Positions 1-7,694 of a DNA stretch of 55,463 nucleotides are shown piece by piece. The DNA comes from CAZICM01 sp964537685. GTDB lineage: Bacteria > Myxococcota_A > Polyangia > Polyangiales > Polyangiaceae. The stretch lies in contig CAZICM010000064.1 in assembly GCA_964537685.1 (NCBI GenBank), positions 1 through 55,463 on the forward strand. The letters run 5' to 3'. How positions within the stretch are numbered: the stretch's first letter is position 1; each line of letters starts with the position of its first letter. The notes beneath the pieces were generated by a model. The model ran no database searches, was not told where the DNA came from, and worked only from the letters and a program-made list of their open reading frames with translations. Both the position numbers and the translations under genes were made by a program.

Positions 1-1071
1 GGGAAGATTGGTGTTTAGCTCTTCAAAACCCGTTCCCTGCTGGCCATGATGATAGGTAAATCGCGTTGCCGGTTTGCAGGCTTGATCGGCTGCGCATTCT
101 TGAATGGATTCCAAGAGCCTGCGCTGCGTATTGGGCGATGGGCTGTATGAAAATCGATACTCTCGGACAAGCGAATTTGAGTTGACAAACGTTTGAATCT
201 TGTCCAGTTGCAGCGAACGCTGAAGCTTCATCCCCCGGGCAAAGACTTCTCTCGGCGCTTGCGCTTGATACACAAACTGAACACTTCGGCTCGCAGGCGC
301 ATCGGGATGATCCGTGTAGTCAATTCGCTGAGGTGCAAATTCCCTCGTGTGAAAGTGCACCGGATCGCGATCGTTGATGTATTTGAACCGAATCGCATTC
401 CCATGCCGATCGCTGATGGTTGAGACCAGCCAGGTGCGAATCACATTTTTGTTGACAAAGACTTTGGCGCTGCTCTCGCTCGCATATTCATACACCAAAC
501 CCGACTTTGTATGAACGGTGAACGACTGTGGCCCACTCGCATTGGAGCTTGCAACGATCCTTGCAAAAGTGTCTGGCACCGTTCGGTATTCGTTGGGCGC
601 CACTTCCACAAGCCGCGCTCCGTCCATGCACAGCGCATCACTTGCATTGTCCTGAACCGGATCGATCTCTCCATCATCCGCTAAATTCTTCGGGCATCGG
701 GTGATGGACGAAAAGCCGCTCAGCGAAAATCCAAGCCCCAAATACCCTTCATCGCCCGCGCTCGAATAGGTGACGGAAATGGCTGGCTCCATCCCAGCCC
801 GCCCGGGGGGCACCGCAATTGGCACGCTTAGGTTGGCCTCACCAACACTTGACACCGAGAACAAGAAGTGGCTGGCACCTCCCTCAGTCGTCGCGCCATT
901 CGCGACATCGGGCAGCCCTTTCGTGTCATCCAGCTTTGGGCATCCTATGAAAAGATCGCCCTCGGGCAGCGGTACTTGACCGATAAATAACGACCCGCCC
1001 ACATCGCTGCACGCGCCGACGGCCAACAGCAGAAGCATTGCCACGAAACCGGCAAAACGCACCCAACCCAT
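1..1071 (-). CDS. SpvB / Tc toxin B-subunit / RHS-like lipoprotein, 3' part beyond the window
   Basis: The frame opens at an ATG at 1071 and stays open for 357 codons to base 1, so the C-terminus lies outside the window. A gaggaag ribosome site precedes the start. Residues 1-21 form a lipoprotein signal ending LAVGAC. From about residue 60 the protein has the hallmark of the SpvB N-terminal domain, also found in insecticidal toxin B subunits and RHS shells: SVPIAVPPGRAGMEP, then ISVTYSS, GYLGLGFSLSG and ITRCP. In those families this region starts a large beta-propeller/YD-repeat shell that encloses a C-terminal toxin domain. The rest here (strands with F-x-Y/V-x-Y patterns) fits such a shell. 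Whether a toxin domain follows cannot be seen. Family assignment is firm; a toxin role is inference, since many myxobacterial members are uncharacterised. Confidence 0.85.
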   Translation of the reverse strand, partial: MGWVRFAGFVAMLLLLAVGACSDVGGSLFIGQVPLPEGDLFIGCPKLDDTKGLPDVANGATTEGGASHFLFSVSSVGEANLSVPIAVPPGRAGMEPAISVTYSSAGDEGYLGLGFSLSGFSSITRCPKNLADDGEIDPVQDNASDALCMDGARLVEVAPNEYRTVPDTFARIVASSNASGPQSFTVHTKSGLVYEYASESSAKVFVNKNVIRTWLVSTISDRHGNAIRFKYINDRDPVHFHTREFAPQRIDYTDHPDAPASRSVQFVYQAQAPREVFARGMKLQRSLQLDKIQTFVNSNSLVREYRFSYSPSPNTQRRLLESIQECAADQACKPATRFTYHHGQQGTGFEELNTNLP

Positions 1072-1237
1072 TTGGTTCTTCCTCGCTGCTCCCACTCGAA
1101 CATTCTATGCTAAATTTTCCTCGCCTCATTTTTTTTCTCTTGACACCTCATTTCAAGCGTGAAACCTTCCTCCCCGCATGCTGTTTTTTATCTGGCATGC
1201 GGCACGCTGTTCACGTTCAACTTCCTAGGAGGAGAGC

Positions 1238-2119
1238 ATGGCTCCCACACTCACCGTCGATCATTCCTTAATCGATGTCCTTCATGAAGTCGTTTACACG
1301 TACAAATACCTAAGCAAAACTGGCCATCTGGCTTCCCACTTGGCCATCTTCGCCGGCCTCGTCCAGCAAGGAAAATCCCTGCAAGCCAAGGCCGAAACCC
1401 TCCGCGAGGATATCTTCGAGGCCGAAATCGAGGCCGAAATCACCGACGCTAAACTCAATGCCAAATGCGCCGAGGTCCTCACTCAGGTCAATGAACTAAA
1501 AGACGATAAAGAACGTTCCCTGCTCCGTACCCGCTTAATCGCTAATAAATCCCCCAGTGTCTTCTATCGCCCCGTCCTCGGCCCCCAATTAAATGCCGTC
1601 CGCGTTTGGCCTTCGGTCTTGACCGAGCTTTCTTTTGTACCGCTAAACTCCCTCGCTCCCTCGGTCCAGGCCACCGTCGATGAGGGCAATACCGCGGAAA
1701 ATAACCTGAACGCCAAATCTCTCGAGGAACAAAACTTCTTTTCGTTCGGCGATTTTAAAAAATATGTGGATCAGGTGAATGCCGCGCGCAAACAGTTGGA
1801 AGGCGATGCCGATGCATTTAGGCATGCCCATTCCGAGCTGAATCTGCCCAAGGACTTTGCAAAAATGCCCTTTAGGCAGCGCGAAAAGGATACGGAGTTG
1901 TCTTCCGCCAAGCTGGCCAAGAAAATCGCGTCGGCCGAGGCCGAGCTTTCAAGGCTGAAGAAGATTCAGGATGGGCGCCTCAATGAGGCCAAGGCCGAGG
2001 AGGAGGCAAGAAAGGAGCTGGAGCGGCAAGCCAAGCTGGCTCAAATCGCTCAAAAGGAGAAAGATGCCGCGCTTCTGCTGCAGCAGGCGGCCGCGCTAAA
2101 GGCTGAGGTAAACGCTTAA
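1238..2119 (+). CDS. Hypothetical coiled-coil protein
   Basis: 293 residues with a strong aggaggag ribosome site eight bases before the ATG. I do not recognise the family. There is no signal peptide or membrane segment. Residues 45-90 are Glu/Lys/Ala rich and helical, a middle part (about 100-150) contains prolines and hydrophobics, and the C-terminal half from about 185 is a long charged coiled coil (KLAKKIASAEAELSRLKK and onward). It stands alone between the divergent SpvB-like gene and a convergent broken gene whose stop overlaps its own. A cytoplasmic structural or scaffold role would be a guess. Confidence 0.75.
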   Translation: MAPTLTVDHSLIDVLHEVVYTYKYLSKTGHLASHLAIFAGLVQQGKSLQAKAETLREDIFEAEIEAEITDAKLNAKCAEVLTQVNELKDDKERSLLRTRLIANKSPSVFYRPVLGPQLNAVRVWPSVLTELSFVPLNSLAPSVQATVDEGNTAENNLNAKSLEEQNFFSFGDFKKYVDQVNAARKQLEGDADAFRHAHSELNLPKDFAKMPFRQREKDTELSSAKLAKKIASAEAELSRLKKIQDGRLNEAKAEEEARKELERQAKLAQIAQKEKDAALLLQQAAALKAEVNA

Positions 2120-2380
2120 CGCTCTATCTCCCCCGCCCTCTTATAACAAGCCTCCGTGTTGCGATAATTCCCAAGTCCTACGCTGTCCCACTCGTCCAGT
2201 AACCTCGGCTTGATGACCTCTATCCCTCCATAGACGCGCCTGGCTCCCTCCCACGCCCCCAAACCAATCCGTCTCTATCCACGCAATATCTCCCCGCTTC
2301 GATAGCTCCAATCCTATGCGCTCCAACACGGCCACCCGTTGAACAAAAGGCCCTCCATCGTCGTCACCCGCGTCCTCCAT
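2116..2380 (-). pseudogene. Small hypothetical gene broken by a +1 frameshift
   Basis: An ATG at 2380 opens a frame reading MEDAGDDDGG...IAWIETDWFGG. In the next frame, from about 2260, the text continues naturally as GARRVYGGIEVIKPRL, then LLDEWDSVGLGNY, and stops at 2116-2118. The span is 265 bases, one more than a multiple of three. Removing one base of the G5 run near 2255-2260 (on the - strand) joins the halves as DWFGAWEGARRVYGG. That gives an ancestor of about 87 residues of unknown function. The stop overlaps the end of the convergent upstream gene. A real mutation and a homopolymer sequencing error look the same here. Confidence 0.45.
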
Positions 2381-2420
2381 CGCTTTGTTAGAACGTCAGG
2401 ACGCGCAATGTATGCATCTA

Positions 2421-2550
2421 CTAAATGATGTCCCATTCGCCATCGCTCCCTTCTAAGATCGGTTTTTTGTCGATGCCCATCATTTTAAACTTGACCTTTT
2501 TGTCTCCATCGGCATAAAGCCTTCTCTATCACGTTTTTTTCTACATCCAT
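2421..2550 (-). pseudogene. Very small hypothetical gene, apparently frameshifted
   Basis: An ATG at 2550 begins MDVEKNVIEKAL. In the neighbouring frame the text continues LYADGDKKVKFKMMGIDKK and ends EGSDGEWDII before a stop at 2421. The span is 130 bases, again one over a multiple of three. Deleting one G of the AAGG at about 2520 joins them into roughly 42 residues. It lies just upstream of, and on the same strand as, the other broken small gene. The composition looks coding, but the reading is short. It could instead be leader DNA of the divergent gene starting at 2572. Confidence 0.3.
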
Positions 2551-2571
2551 CCCCAAAAGCCAGCCATTACC

Positions 2572-4089
2572 ATGCGAAGCCCTATCTTTGCCCTGTCCGC
2601 CCTCTTTCTCGCTCTTGTCGCCTGCGGACATGCTCCGCCTCCTCCACCCACAGCGTCTTCATGTCCAAGCGCCGTCGATGTGCCCGCTCCCCCGCCTTCG
2701 CCTTCCGCAAGCGCCGCCGCCGCTCCAGCGCCCCAGCCTCCAAAAAGCGCCCAGCTTCCTAAATCGTTCGATATCGCCGCCATCGATGCCTTTCTCGCCG
2801 AAAAAGTAAAAGAGCCGGGCCTGGCCGGGCTCTCCGCCGCTATCGTCAAGGAGGGTAAGATTGTGCTGGCCAAGGGCTATGGAAAACGTTCGCTCAAGCC
2901 CGATGAGCCAGCCGATGCGTCAACCGCTTTTGCTATCGGTTCTGTTACCAAGCAATTTGTTTGCGCGGCTATTTTTATGCTGGCCGAGGAAAAGAAGTTA
3001 TCCGTCGACGATCCCGTGGCTAAGTATTTTCCCAAGCTTAACCGCGCAAAGGATATCCGCCTCCACGATTTAATGACCCATACCTCGGGCTACCATGATT
3101 ATTATCCTTTGGATTTTGTTCATCAGGAGATGAGCCTCGATAAGCCTGTGGATACGATTATCGACGAATATGCGTCCAAGCCTTTGGATTTTGAGCCGGG
3201 TACGAAGTTTTCTTATAGCAATACGGGTTATTTAATCTTGGGGCGGGTGGTGGAGAAGGTGAGCGGAAAGCCCTTGGCGGCATTTTTGGAGGAGCGTATT
3301 TTTAAGCGTTTGGGCATGGAGCATAGCTTGCTCGATCCGGCAAAGGGAACGAAGGGCGTGGCGCCTGGGCATACGTCGTTTCTGGCGGGGCCTTTGGAAC
3401 TATCGGTGCCCGAGGGAAAGGGTTGGCTTCATGCCGCAGGCGGTATCGCGGCCAGTGCCGAAGATATCGCAAAGTGGGATTTGGGGCTGATGGAGTCTAA
3501 AGTGCTATCCCAGGCTTCTTTTGATAAGATGGGGACGCCTAGAAAGCTTTCAGGCGGAAAGATAAGCGATTATGCCTGCGGTATTGTGAATGTGAGGCGC
3601 TTTGGGGAAACGCTGTTCGGCCATTCGGGAGCGGTTTCAGGCTCTTTTGCCTACAATGCATTTATACCTAGAATCAAGGGCGCCGTTGTTCTTTTATCCA
3701 ATGCGGATTCTCCGGCGGTGCATGGGATTCATCAGCAGCTTTTGGCGCTGCTGATTCAAACGCAGGAAGATCCTGTTCCCAAGGTTCAGGGGCCGCCGCC
3801 CGAGGAGGCCGTTTTAGCTATCTTTCACCAATTGCAGGCAGGCAAGATGGACCGTAGCCAGTTTGGTGCGGATGCCAATGCCTATTTAAGCGATGCGCGC
3901 GTGGCGGAAGCCGCTCCTAGGCTAAAGGCGCTGGGCGAGCCTCAGCGCGTCGAAATGGATAGCAAGTGGGAGCGGGGCGGGATGCAGGCCAATACCCTTA
4001 GCCTGGTATTTGAGAAGGTAACGCTTAAGGCATCTATCTATCGGACGCCCGATGGGAAGGTGCAGCAGTTTATGCTGAGAGGGGATTGA
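2572..4089 (+). CDS. Serine beta-lactamase-like (CubicO/class C) lipoprotein
   Basis: 505 residues. A lipoprotein signal ends LALVAC (Cys18) and is followed by a Pro/Ala/Ser-rich linker to about residue 60. The fold carries all three elements of the class C/CubicO family: S-V-T-K at 124-127 (nucleophile and general base), Y-S-N at 215-217, and H-S-G at 351-353 in place of KTG. Such proteins hydrolyse or transfer acyl groups on peptides, esters or cell-wall fragments. The substrate cannot be told. The C-terminal ~110 residues form an additional small domain, as in many CubicO proteins. Predicted outer-membrane-anchored and periplasm-facing. It is a single gene, convergent with the next one and three bases from its end. 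Confidence 0.9.
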   Translation: MRSPIFALSALFLALVACGHAPPPPPTASSCPSAVDVPAPPPSPSASAAAAPAPQPPKSAQLPKSFDIAAIDAFLAEKVKEPGLAGLSAAIVKEGKIVLAKGYGKRSLKPDEPADASTAFAIGSVTKQFVCAAIFMLAEEKKLSVDDPVAKYFPKLNRAKDIRLHDLMTHTSGYHDYYPLDFVHQEMSLDKPVDTIIDEYASKPLDFEPGTKFSYSNTGYLILGRVVEKVSGKPLAAFLEERIFKRLGMEHSLLDPAKGTKGVAPGHTSFLAGPLELSVPEGKGWLHAAGGIAASAEDIAKWDLGLMESKVLSQASFDKMGTPRKLSGGKISDYACGIVNVRRFGETLFGHSGAVSGSFAYNAFIPRIKGAVVLLSNADSPAVHGIHQQLLALLIQTQEDPVPKVQGPPPEEAVLAIFHQLQAGKMDRSQFGADANAYLSDARVAEAAPRLKALGEPQRVEMDSKWERGGMQANTLSLVFEKVTLKASIYRTPDGKVQQFMLRGD

Positions 4090-4092
4090 TTA

Positions 4093-4695
4093 TTATTTGG
4101 GGCAGGCCATATAGACTTTATCGCGCACGGCATAGATGCAGTCGCTCACCATATCGCAATTGTTCATAAAGCATTTGGCCATTTCATCCAGGTGCGCGTC
4201 TTGTGTGAGCTCATAGCTAAAGCAATGATCGTCGGGGAACGGTGTCCCGGCTGTCGTGCATTCATTTAGTTTTGTGGTGCACGCCGTGCCAAAGGCCATC
4301 GTTGAAGCGGTATCCGTGACCGCATCCGCCGCCGTCGTGTAACAGCCATCATCGCCCATCATACAAGGCCGTTCCACAACGCACTTGTGAATGCCAGGAA
4401 GTACGCCGTCCCGGAAAAACGCTTCGTCGCAGGCTTGCTGGGCCTTGCATGCTTCGACTTGCGTGGGCAGCGGGTTGTTTTGGCATTTTACGTCGCGATC
4501 ATAGTCGGCTTGGCAGTATTGCTCGTATTCGCTCAGACTGCTGCCCCCACCGCCCGCCGTGCCGCTGCTCGTTGAGCCCGAGCCGCTGGATGAAGAGGAT
4601 GTGCTCGAGGTCGTGCTATCGGTTTCGCCACCGCAGCTCCACAATCCCGCAATGCCTAAGATGAAGGCGCCTACAAACCATTTCGATCGTATCAT
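4093..4695 (-). CDS. Cys-containing lipoprotein with Ser/Thr-rich linker
   Basis: 200 residues from the ATG at 4695, chosen because a ggag site sits seven bases upstream and the signal peptide starts there. An alternative frame-start at 4716 would add seven residues. The lipobox ends GLWSC (Cys21) and is followed by a run of Ser, Thr and Gly. The remaining ~150 residues hold at least ten cysteines, spaced as in other small disulfide-rich myxobacterial secreted proteins. No enzyme motif is seen. Likely a surface lipoprotein of unknown role. Confidence 0.8.
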   Translation of the reverse strand: MIRSKWFVGAFILGIAGLWSCGGETDSTTSSTSSSSSGSGSTSSGTAGGGGSSLSEYEQYCQADYDRDVKCQNNPLPTQVEACKAQQACDEAFFRDGVLPGIHKCVVERPCMMGDDGCYTTAADAVTDTASTMAFGTACTTKLNECTTAGTPFPDDHCFSYELTQDAHLDEMAKCFMNNCDMVSDCIYAVRDKVYMACPK

Positions 4696-4846
4696 TTCAA
4701 GCTCCGTGTCTCCCAAACTCTAATGTTTGGCGAGCCGGCTCCTATAACACGCCCATTGCGTAAATCATCGCAATGATTTTATTGCTTACCAATACGGACA
4801 ATATATCTTGGAAAGAATTTTGATCGAATTGGCAAGCTTGATCACA

Positions 4847-5740
4847 TTAGCGGCGGCGGCGGCGCCTGGAGATGGATGCAACACCGGCCATGGGAACGGG
4901 ATCGAGAGGGGGCAGCGCGAGGACCAATCGTTCGATGACGGGTAAGGCATGCACGATCGCTCGTTTTACGCGCAGTTCATCGAGCGGTGTGTCGCCCCGG
5001 AAGACGAGGATCAAAACATAGATGCCCGCGAATGAATGCGCGGCAAAGCCAAATTCAGCCTCGCTCACGCTCATGCGCAGATGGCCGCCTTTGGGCAGCG
5101 TAGCCATTTCAGGCAAGGCGCGAACGCGTTCCAATGCGCGCGCGGAAAGGGATTCGCGCGTGGGTGTGTGAGGCATCGCATCGGGGGGCGCGGGTGGTTC
5201 TACCCAGCCTGGAGCGCTTTTGCGTTCGGCCGCGAGGGCGCTTTTGCGGCGGGCTCGTTCGAGTTCGAGGCTCAGCACAGAAGCGCCTCGTTCAGGCGGC
5301 GTTTCGGCTTGTGTGTCGGCGATCGGTTCTTCGACGGCGGCGCCCCATACGACAGGCGAATGAGCATCGATAACCAGCGCATCGATCGCGGACGCGCGCA
5401 TGGCGAGCGCGGCGAGTTCTTCGTGAAGGGACTCGGCGGGAACGGCGCGGTGCGCGGATGCCGTAGAGCTCTGTGAACTCAGCTTGTCGGCGAGCATTTC
5501 CGAAAACGACGACAAGAGCATGTCGAGCCTGCGGAGGCGCGCGTCGATGTCGTCTGGAATGGGTGAGAAACACAGGATGAGACGGTGATCGGCGGGAAGA
5601 TCGCGTATGAAGGCGCCTGCTTGGGCGCTCACGCTTTGGGCTTCCTCGGCGCGCACGATGCGGGCGTCTTCAGTTCCTAAATCACGCCGGACGATGGCGA
5701 GAAACTCTTGGAGAGGTCCCGGGCTCAAGGTGCTGGGCAT
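4847..5740 (-). CDS. Hypothetical protein with a possible roadblock-like region
   Basis: 297 residues, no signal peptide. Residues 95-135 (ALAMRASAIDALVIDAHSPVVWGAA) resemble the strand-helix pattern of roadblock/LC7 or GAF-like sensors, but I cannot confirm the family. A second globular part near 210-280 has alternating hydrophobic strands (GIYVLILVFRG). A low-complexity Ala/Glu/Pro region separates the two. The protein ends in six Arg residues. It follows the membrane protein gene at 5779 by 38 bases on the same strand, so the two are probably co-transcribed. Confidence 0.7.
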   Translation of the reverse strand: MPSTLSPGPLQEFLAIVRRDLGTEDARIVRAEEAQSVSAQAGAFIRDLPADHRLILCFSPIPDDIDARLRRLDMLLSSFSEMLADKLSSQSSTASAHRAVPAESLHEELAALAMRASAIDALVIDAHSPVVWGAAVEEPIADTQAETPPERGASVLSLELERARRKSALAAERKSAPGWVEPPAPPDAMPHTPTRESLSARALERVRALPEMATLPKGGHLRMSVSEAEFGFAAHSFAGIYVLILVFRGDTPLDELRVKRAIVHALPVIERLVLALPPLDPVPMAGVASISRRRRRR

Positions 5741-5778
5741 TCTGCACTGAAAGGGGTGCGCCGGTCACGATTTCTTCA

Positions 5779-6723
5779 TCAGCGGGATTTGCAAGGGGCG
5801 GAGAGCTCTAGTTCCTCTTCGGGCGCGGTGAGCAAATCGTGGGCGCGGCGGGTGGCCAAGCGGACGCGGGTGGTGCCAGCCATTTCTTCGTCGGCGATGC
5901 GGCGGAAGAAGCTCAGCGAGAAGGTGGCGCGTTCGCCTTCTTTGACGGTGATGGTGGAAGGGAGCCTGTCGGCTTCGGTGAGCGAGCCGGCAAAGCCTAT
6001 TTCCATCGCTTGGGAGATGCGTACGGCGCAGGAGCCCGAGCCTTGGCCGGCAATATCGATGACGACGAAGCTGGTGCTTGCCGAGCGTTCGCAGGTGGAG
6101 ATGGTGAGCGATGCGCAGACGCCGGGATCGGCGGCAACTTGAGCGGGTTCTGCGACGATAGGAGGCGGCGGCGGTGGTGGTGGTACGGGCGGAGGCTGCT
6201 GAGAGGTGGCGGCGCTTGCGAGTCCGGCGATGAAAACGGCTGCGAAATCGAGCGCGGCGCGCATTGGCGTGCGTTTTCGCAATCGCCCGGATGAGGGCTC
6301 GCTTAGGTATTCGCGGCTGCGGTGGAGCATGAAGACAAGGCTGAAAGGAAGGACGGCGAGGGTCCATAGGTCGCTGGTGTCCATCCACATACGGCCCCAA
6401 ACGCGAGAGATCAGCGCATTGAAGGGCGGGAAGAGCTTGACGGCGGAGAAGCCTGTGCCGGTAACAAAAGCGCAGGCGAACGCGAGGCGATCGGAGGCAA
6501 AGAACGCAGGGCGGCGCGCGAGCTGTTCGATACCGCGGACGGCGCAGAACAAGAGTGCGGGAAAGAAGAAGAGGCCGGCGATATCGCTGAGTTTGCCGGT
6601 GATCGCCGAAGGCAAGAGGCCCGAGCCTTTCAGCAAATGATCGTTGACGGCGAGCAGGCCGACGGATGCGAGAGGCAGGGGGTGGACGAGGAGATGAGCC
6701 CAGGATGTGGATTTGTGTTGCAT
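5779..6723 (-). CDS. Multi-pass membrane protein with periplasmic domain
   Basis: 314 residues. The first ~135 residues contain about four hydrophobic segments (near 12-30, 47-62, 80-95 and 117-133). A further segment near 155-170 is followed by a run of eight prolines at about 185. The C-terminal ~110 residues are a soluble domain with paired cysteines (CASLTISTC) and beta-rich text. I do not recognise the family. It is the promoter-proximal gene of a likely pair with the downstream hypothetical protein. The divided layout (membrane anchor, polyproline spacer, extracytoplasmic domain) suggests an envelope role. Confidence 0.7.
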   Translation of the reverse strand: MQHKSTSWAHLLVHPLPLASVGLLAVNDHLLKGSGLLPSAITGKLSDIAGLFFFPALLFCAVRGIEQLARRPAFFASDRLAFACAFVTGTGFSAVKLFPPFNALISRVWGRMWMDTSDLWTLAVLPFSLVFMLHRSREYLSEPSSGRLRKRTPMRAALDFAAVFIAGLASAATSQQPPPVPPPPPPPPIVAEPAQVAADPGVCASLTISTCERSASTSFVVIDIAGQGSGSCAVRISQAMEIGFAGSLTEADRLPSTITVKEGERATFSLSFFRRIADEEMAGTTRVRLATRRAHDLLTAPEEELELSAPCKSR

Positions 6724-6778
6724 GGCGGATGCGGAAGGAAACGGGATTTACAGCTCTACCTTACACGCCTTACACGCC

Positions 6779-7624
6779 TTAATCGCCTTTTGATTCGCTG
6801 ATGCGAATGCGCAATTCGTTGGATACCAAGCCCTTGGAATAGGCGCTTCCCCATAGCCCGCCTTCGAGATGCACACGCAACTCATCGGTTGTTCCCGCGT
6901 CCCATACCGCGACGGGAAAGACGATTTTTTTACGGGTGGAGCCTGCTGCAAGATCGACGCGCTGATGTTCGGCATAAGGCGACTGGTGATACACATAGGC
7001 TTGCTCGTGAAGAAGATCACCCCGATCGTTTTGGATTACGATCGAAATTCCATCGAATACGGAAGAAAAGTTGGTTTGGGTTTGAATGGGTGCGCCGCTT
7101 GTATTGATAAGCGTGGCTTCGCATTCAAAAAAAATATCGCCGGAGCTTCTGGTTTTAGCGCGGGCGCTATCCAGAACGAGCCGAACGGGGGTGGGTATGG
7201 GCGAGGCCGCCGAGGAAGAAGCCGCGGGAGCGGATGAAGAAGGCGAAGTATTTTTTTCGCGCGGGCGGGTCCAGATAATTTCGACGGGGCCCAAGCCTTT
7301 GGGAACGGCGCCTGAATAGGCTGTATGGGGCGCGGAGGAAGCCGGAACAGAACTGGCTTCTTCAAAGCGGGAGCGGGGTTTATCGAGGCGTATCGATAGC
7401 CATGAAAGCACGCCGGCCACGGCCAAAAGAGCGAACAAAAGGGCGGCTGTCCGGGCGCTAAAAGGAGAAACGCGGGTAGCATCGCCCTGGGTAAAGCGGG
7501 CAAAGGGCGCGTCTTTGGAGCGCGACAAGGCCAAAAAGCGGGAGCGGCAGCGAAGGCATTTGGTTTTTTCGCCCGCACCTCCGGCAATAAAGACCGGCTG
7601 GCCGCAGGAAGGACAATTCTTCAT
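6779..7624 (-). CDS. Zinc-ribbon membrane-anchored protein
   Basis: 281 residues from the ATG at 7624. That start puts C-P-S-C at residues 4-7, beside C-L-R-C at 23-26, a typical N-terminal zinc ribbon (MJ0042-like). An in-frame start at 7651 would add nine residues. A single membrane helix lies near residues 60-78, followed by a Ser/Ala/Pro linker and a C-terminal beta-rich domain of ~130 residues (ECEATLINTSG, VFDGISIVIQND) resembling extracytoplasmic Ig-like folds. The arrangement puts the zinc ribbon in the cytoplasm and the C-domain outside. Function unknown. The layout recurs in Deltaproteobacteria. Confidence 0.75.
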   Translation of the reverse strand: MKNCPSCGQPVFIAGGAGEKTKCLRCRSRFLALSRSKDAPFARFTQGDATRVSPFSARTAALLFALLAVAGVLSWLSIRLDKPRSRFEEASSVPASSAPHTAYSGAVPKGLGPVEIIWTRPREKNTSPSSSAPAASSSAASPIPTPVRLVLDSARAKTRSSGDIFFECEATLINTSGAPIQTQTNFSSVFDGISIVIQNDRGDLLHEQAYVYHQSPYAEHQRVDLAAGSTRKKIVFPVAVWDAGTTDELRVHLEGGLWGSAYSKGLVSNELRIRISESKGD

Positions 7625-7694
7625 AAGAGGGCAGCCGGGCATAGCATACATTGTGGCTTGTGGCCCAGTTCATCTCCATTTAATGTGAGCGGCT

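Noticed and set aside
1140..1168. Sigma-70 promoter (TTGACA) before 1238
   Set aside because: The -35 box is perfect, but no TATAAT-like box lies 16-18 bp later.
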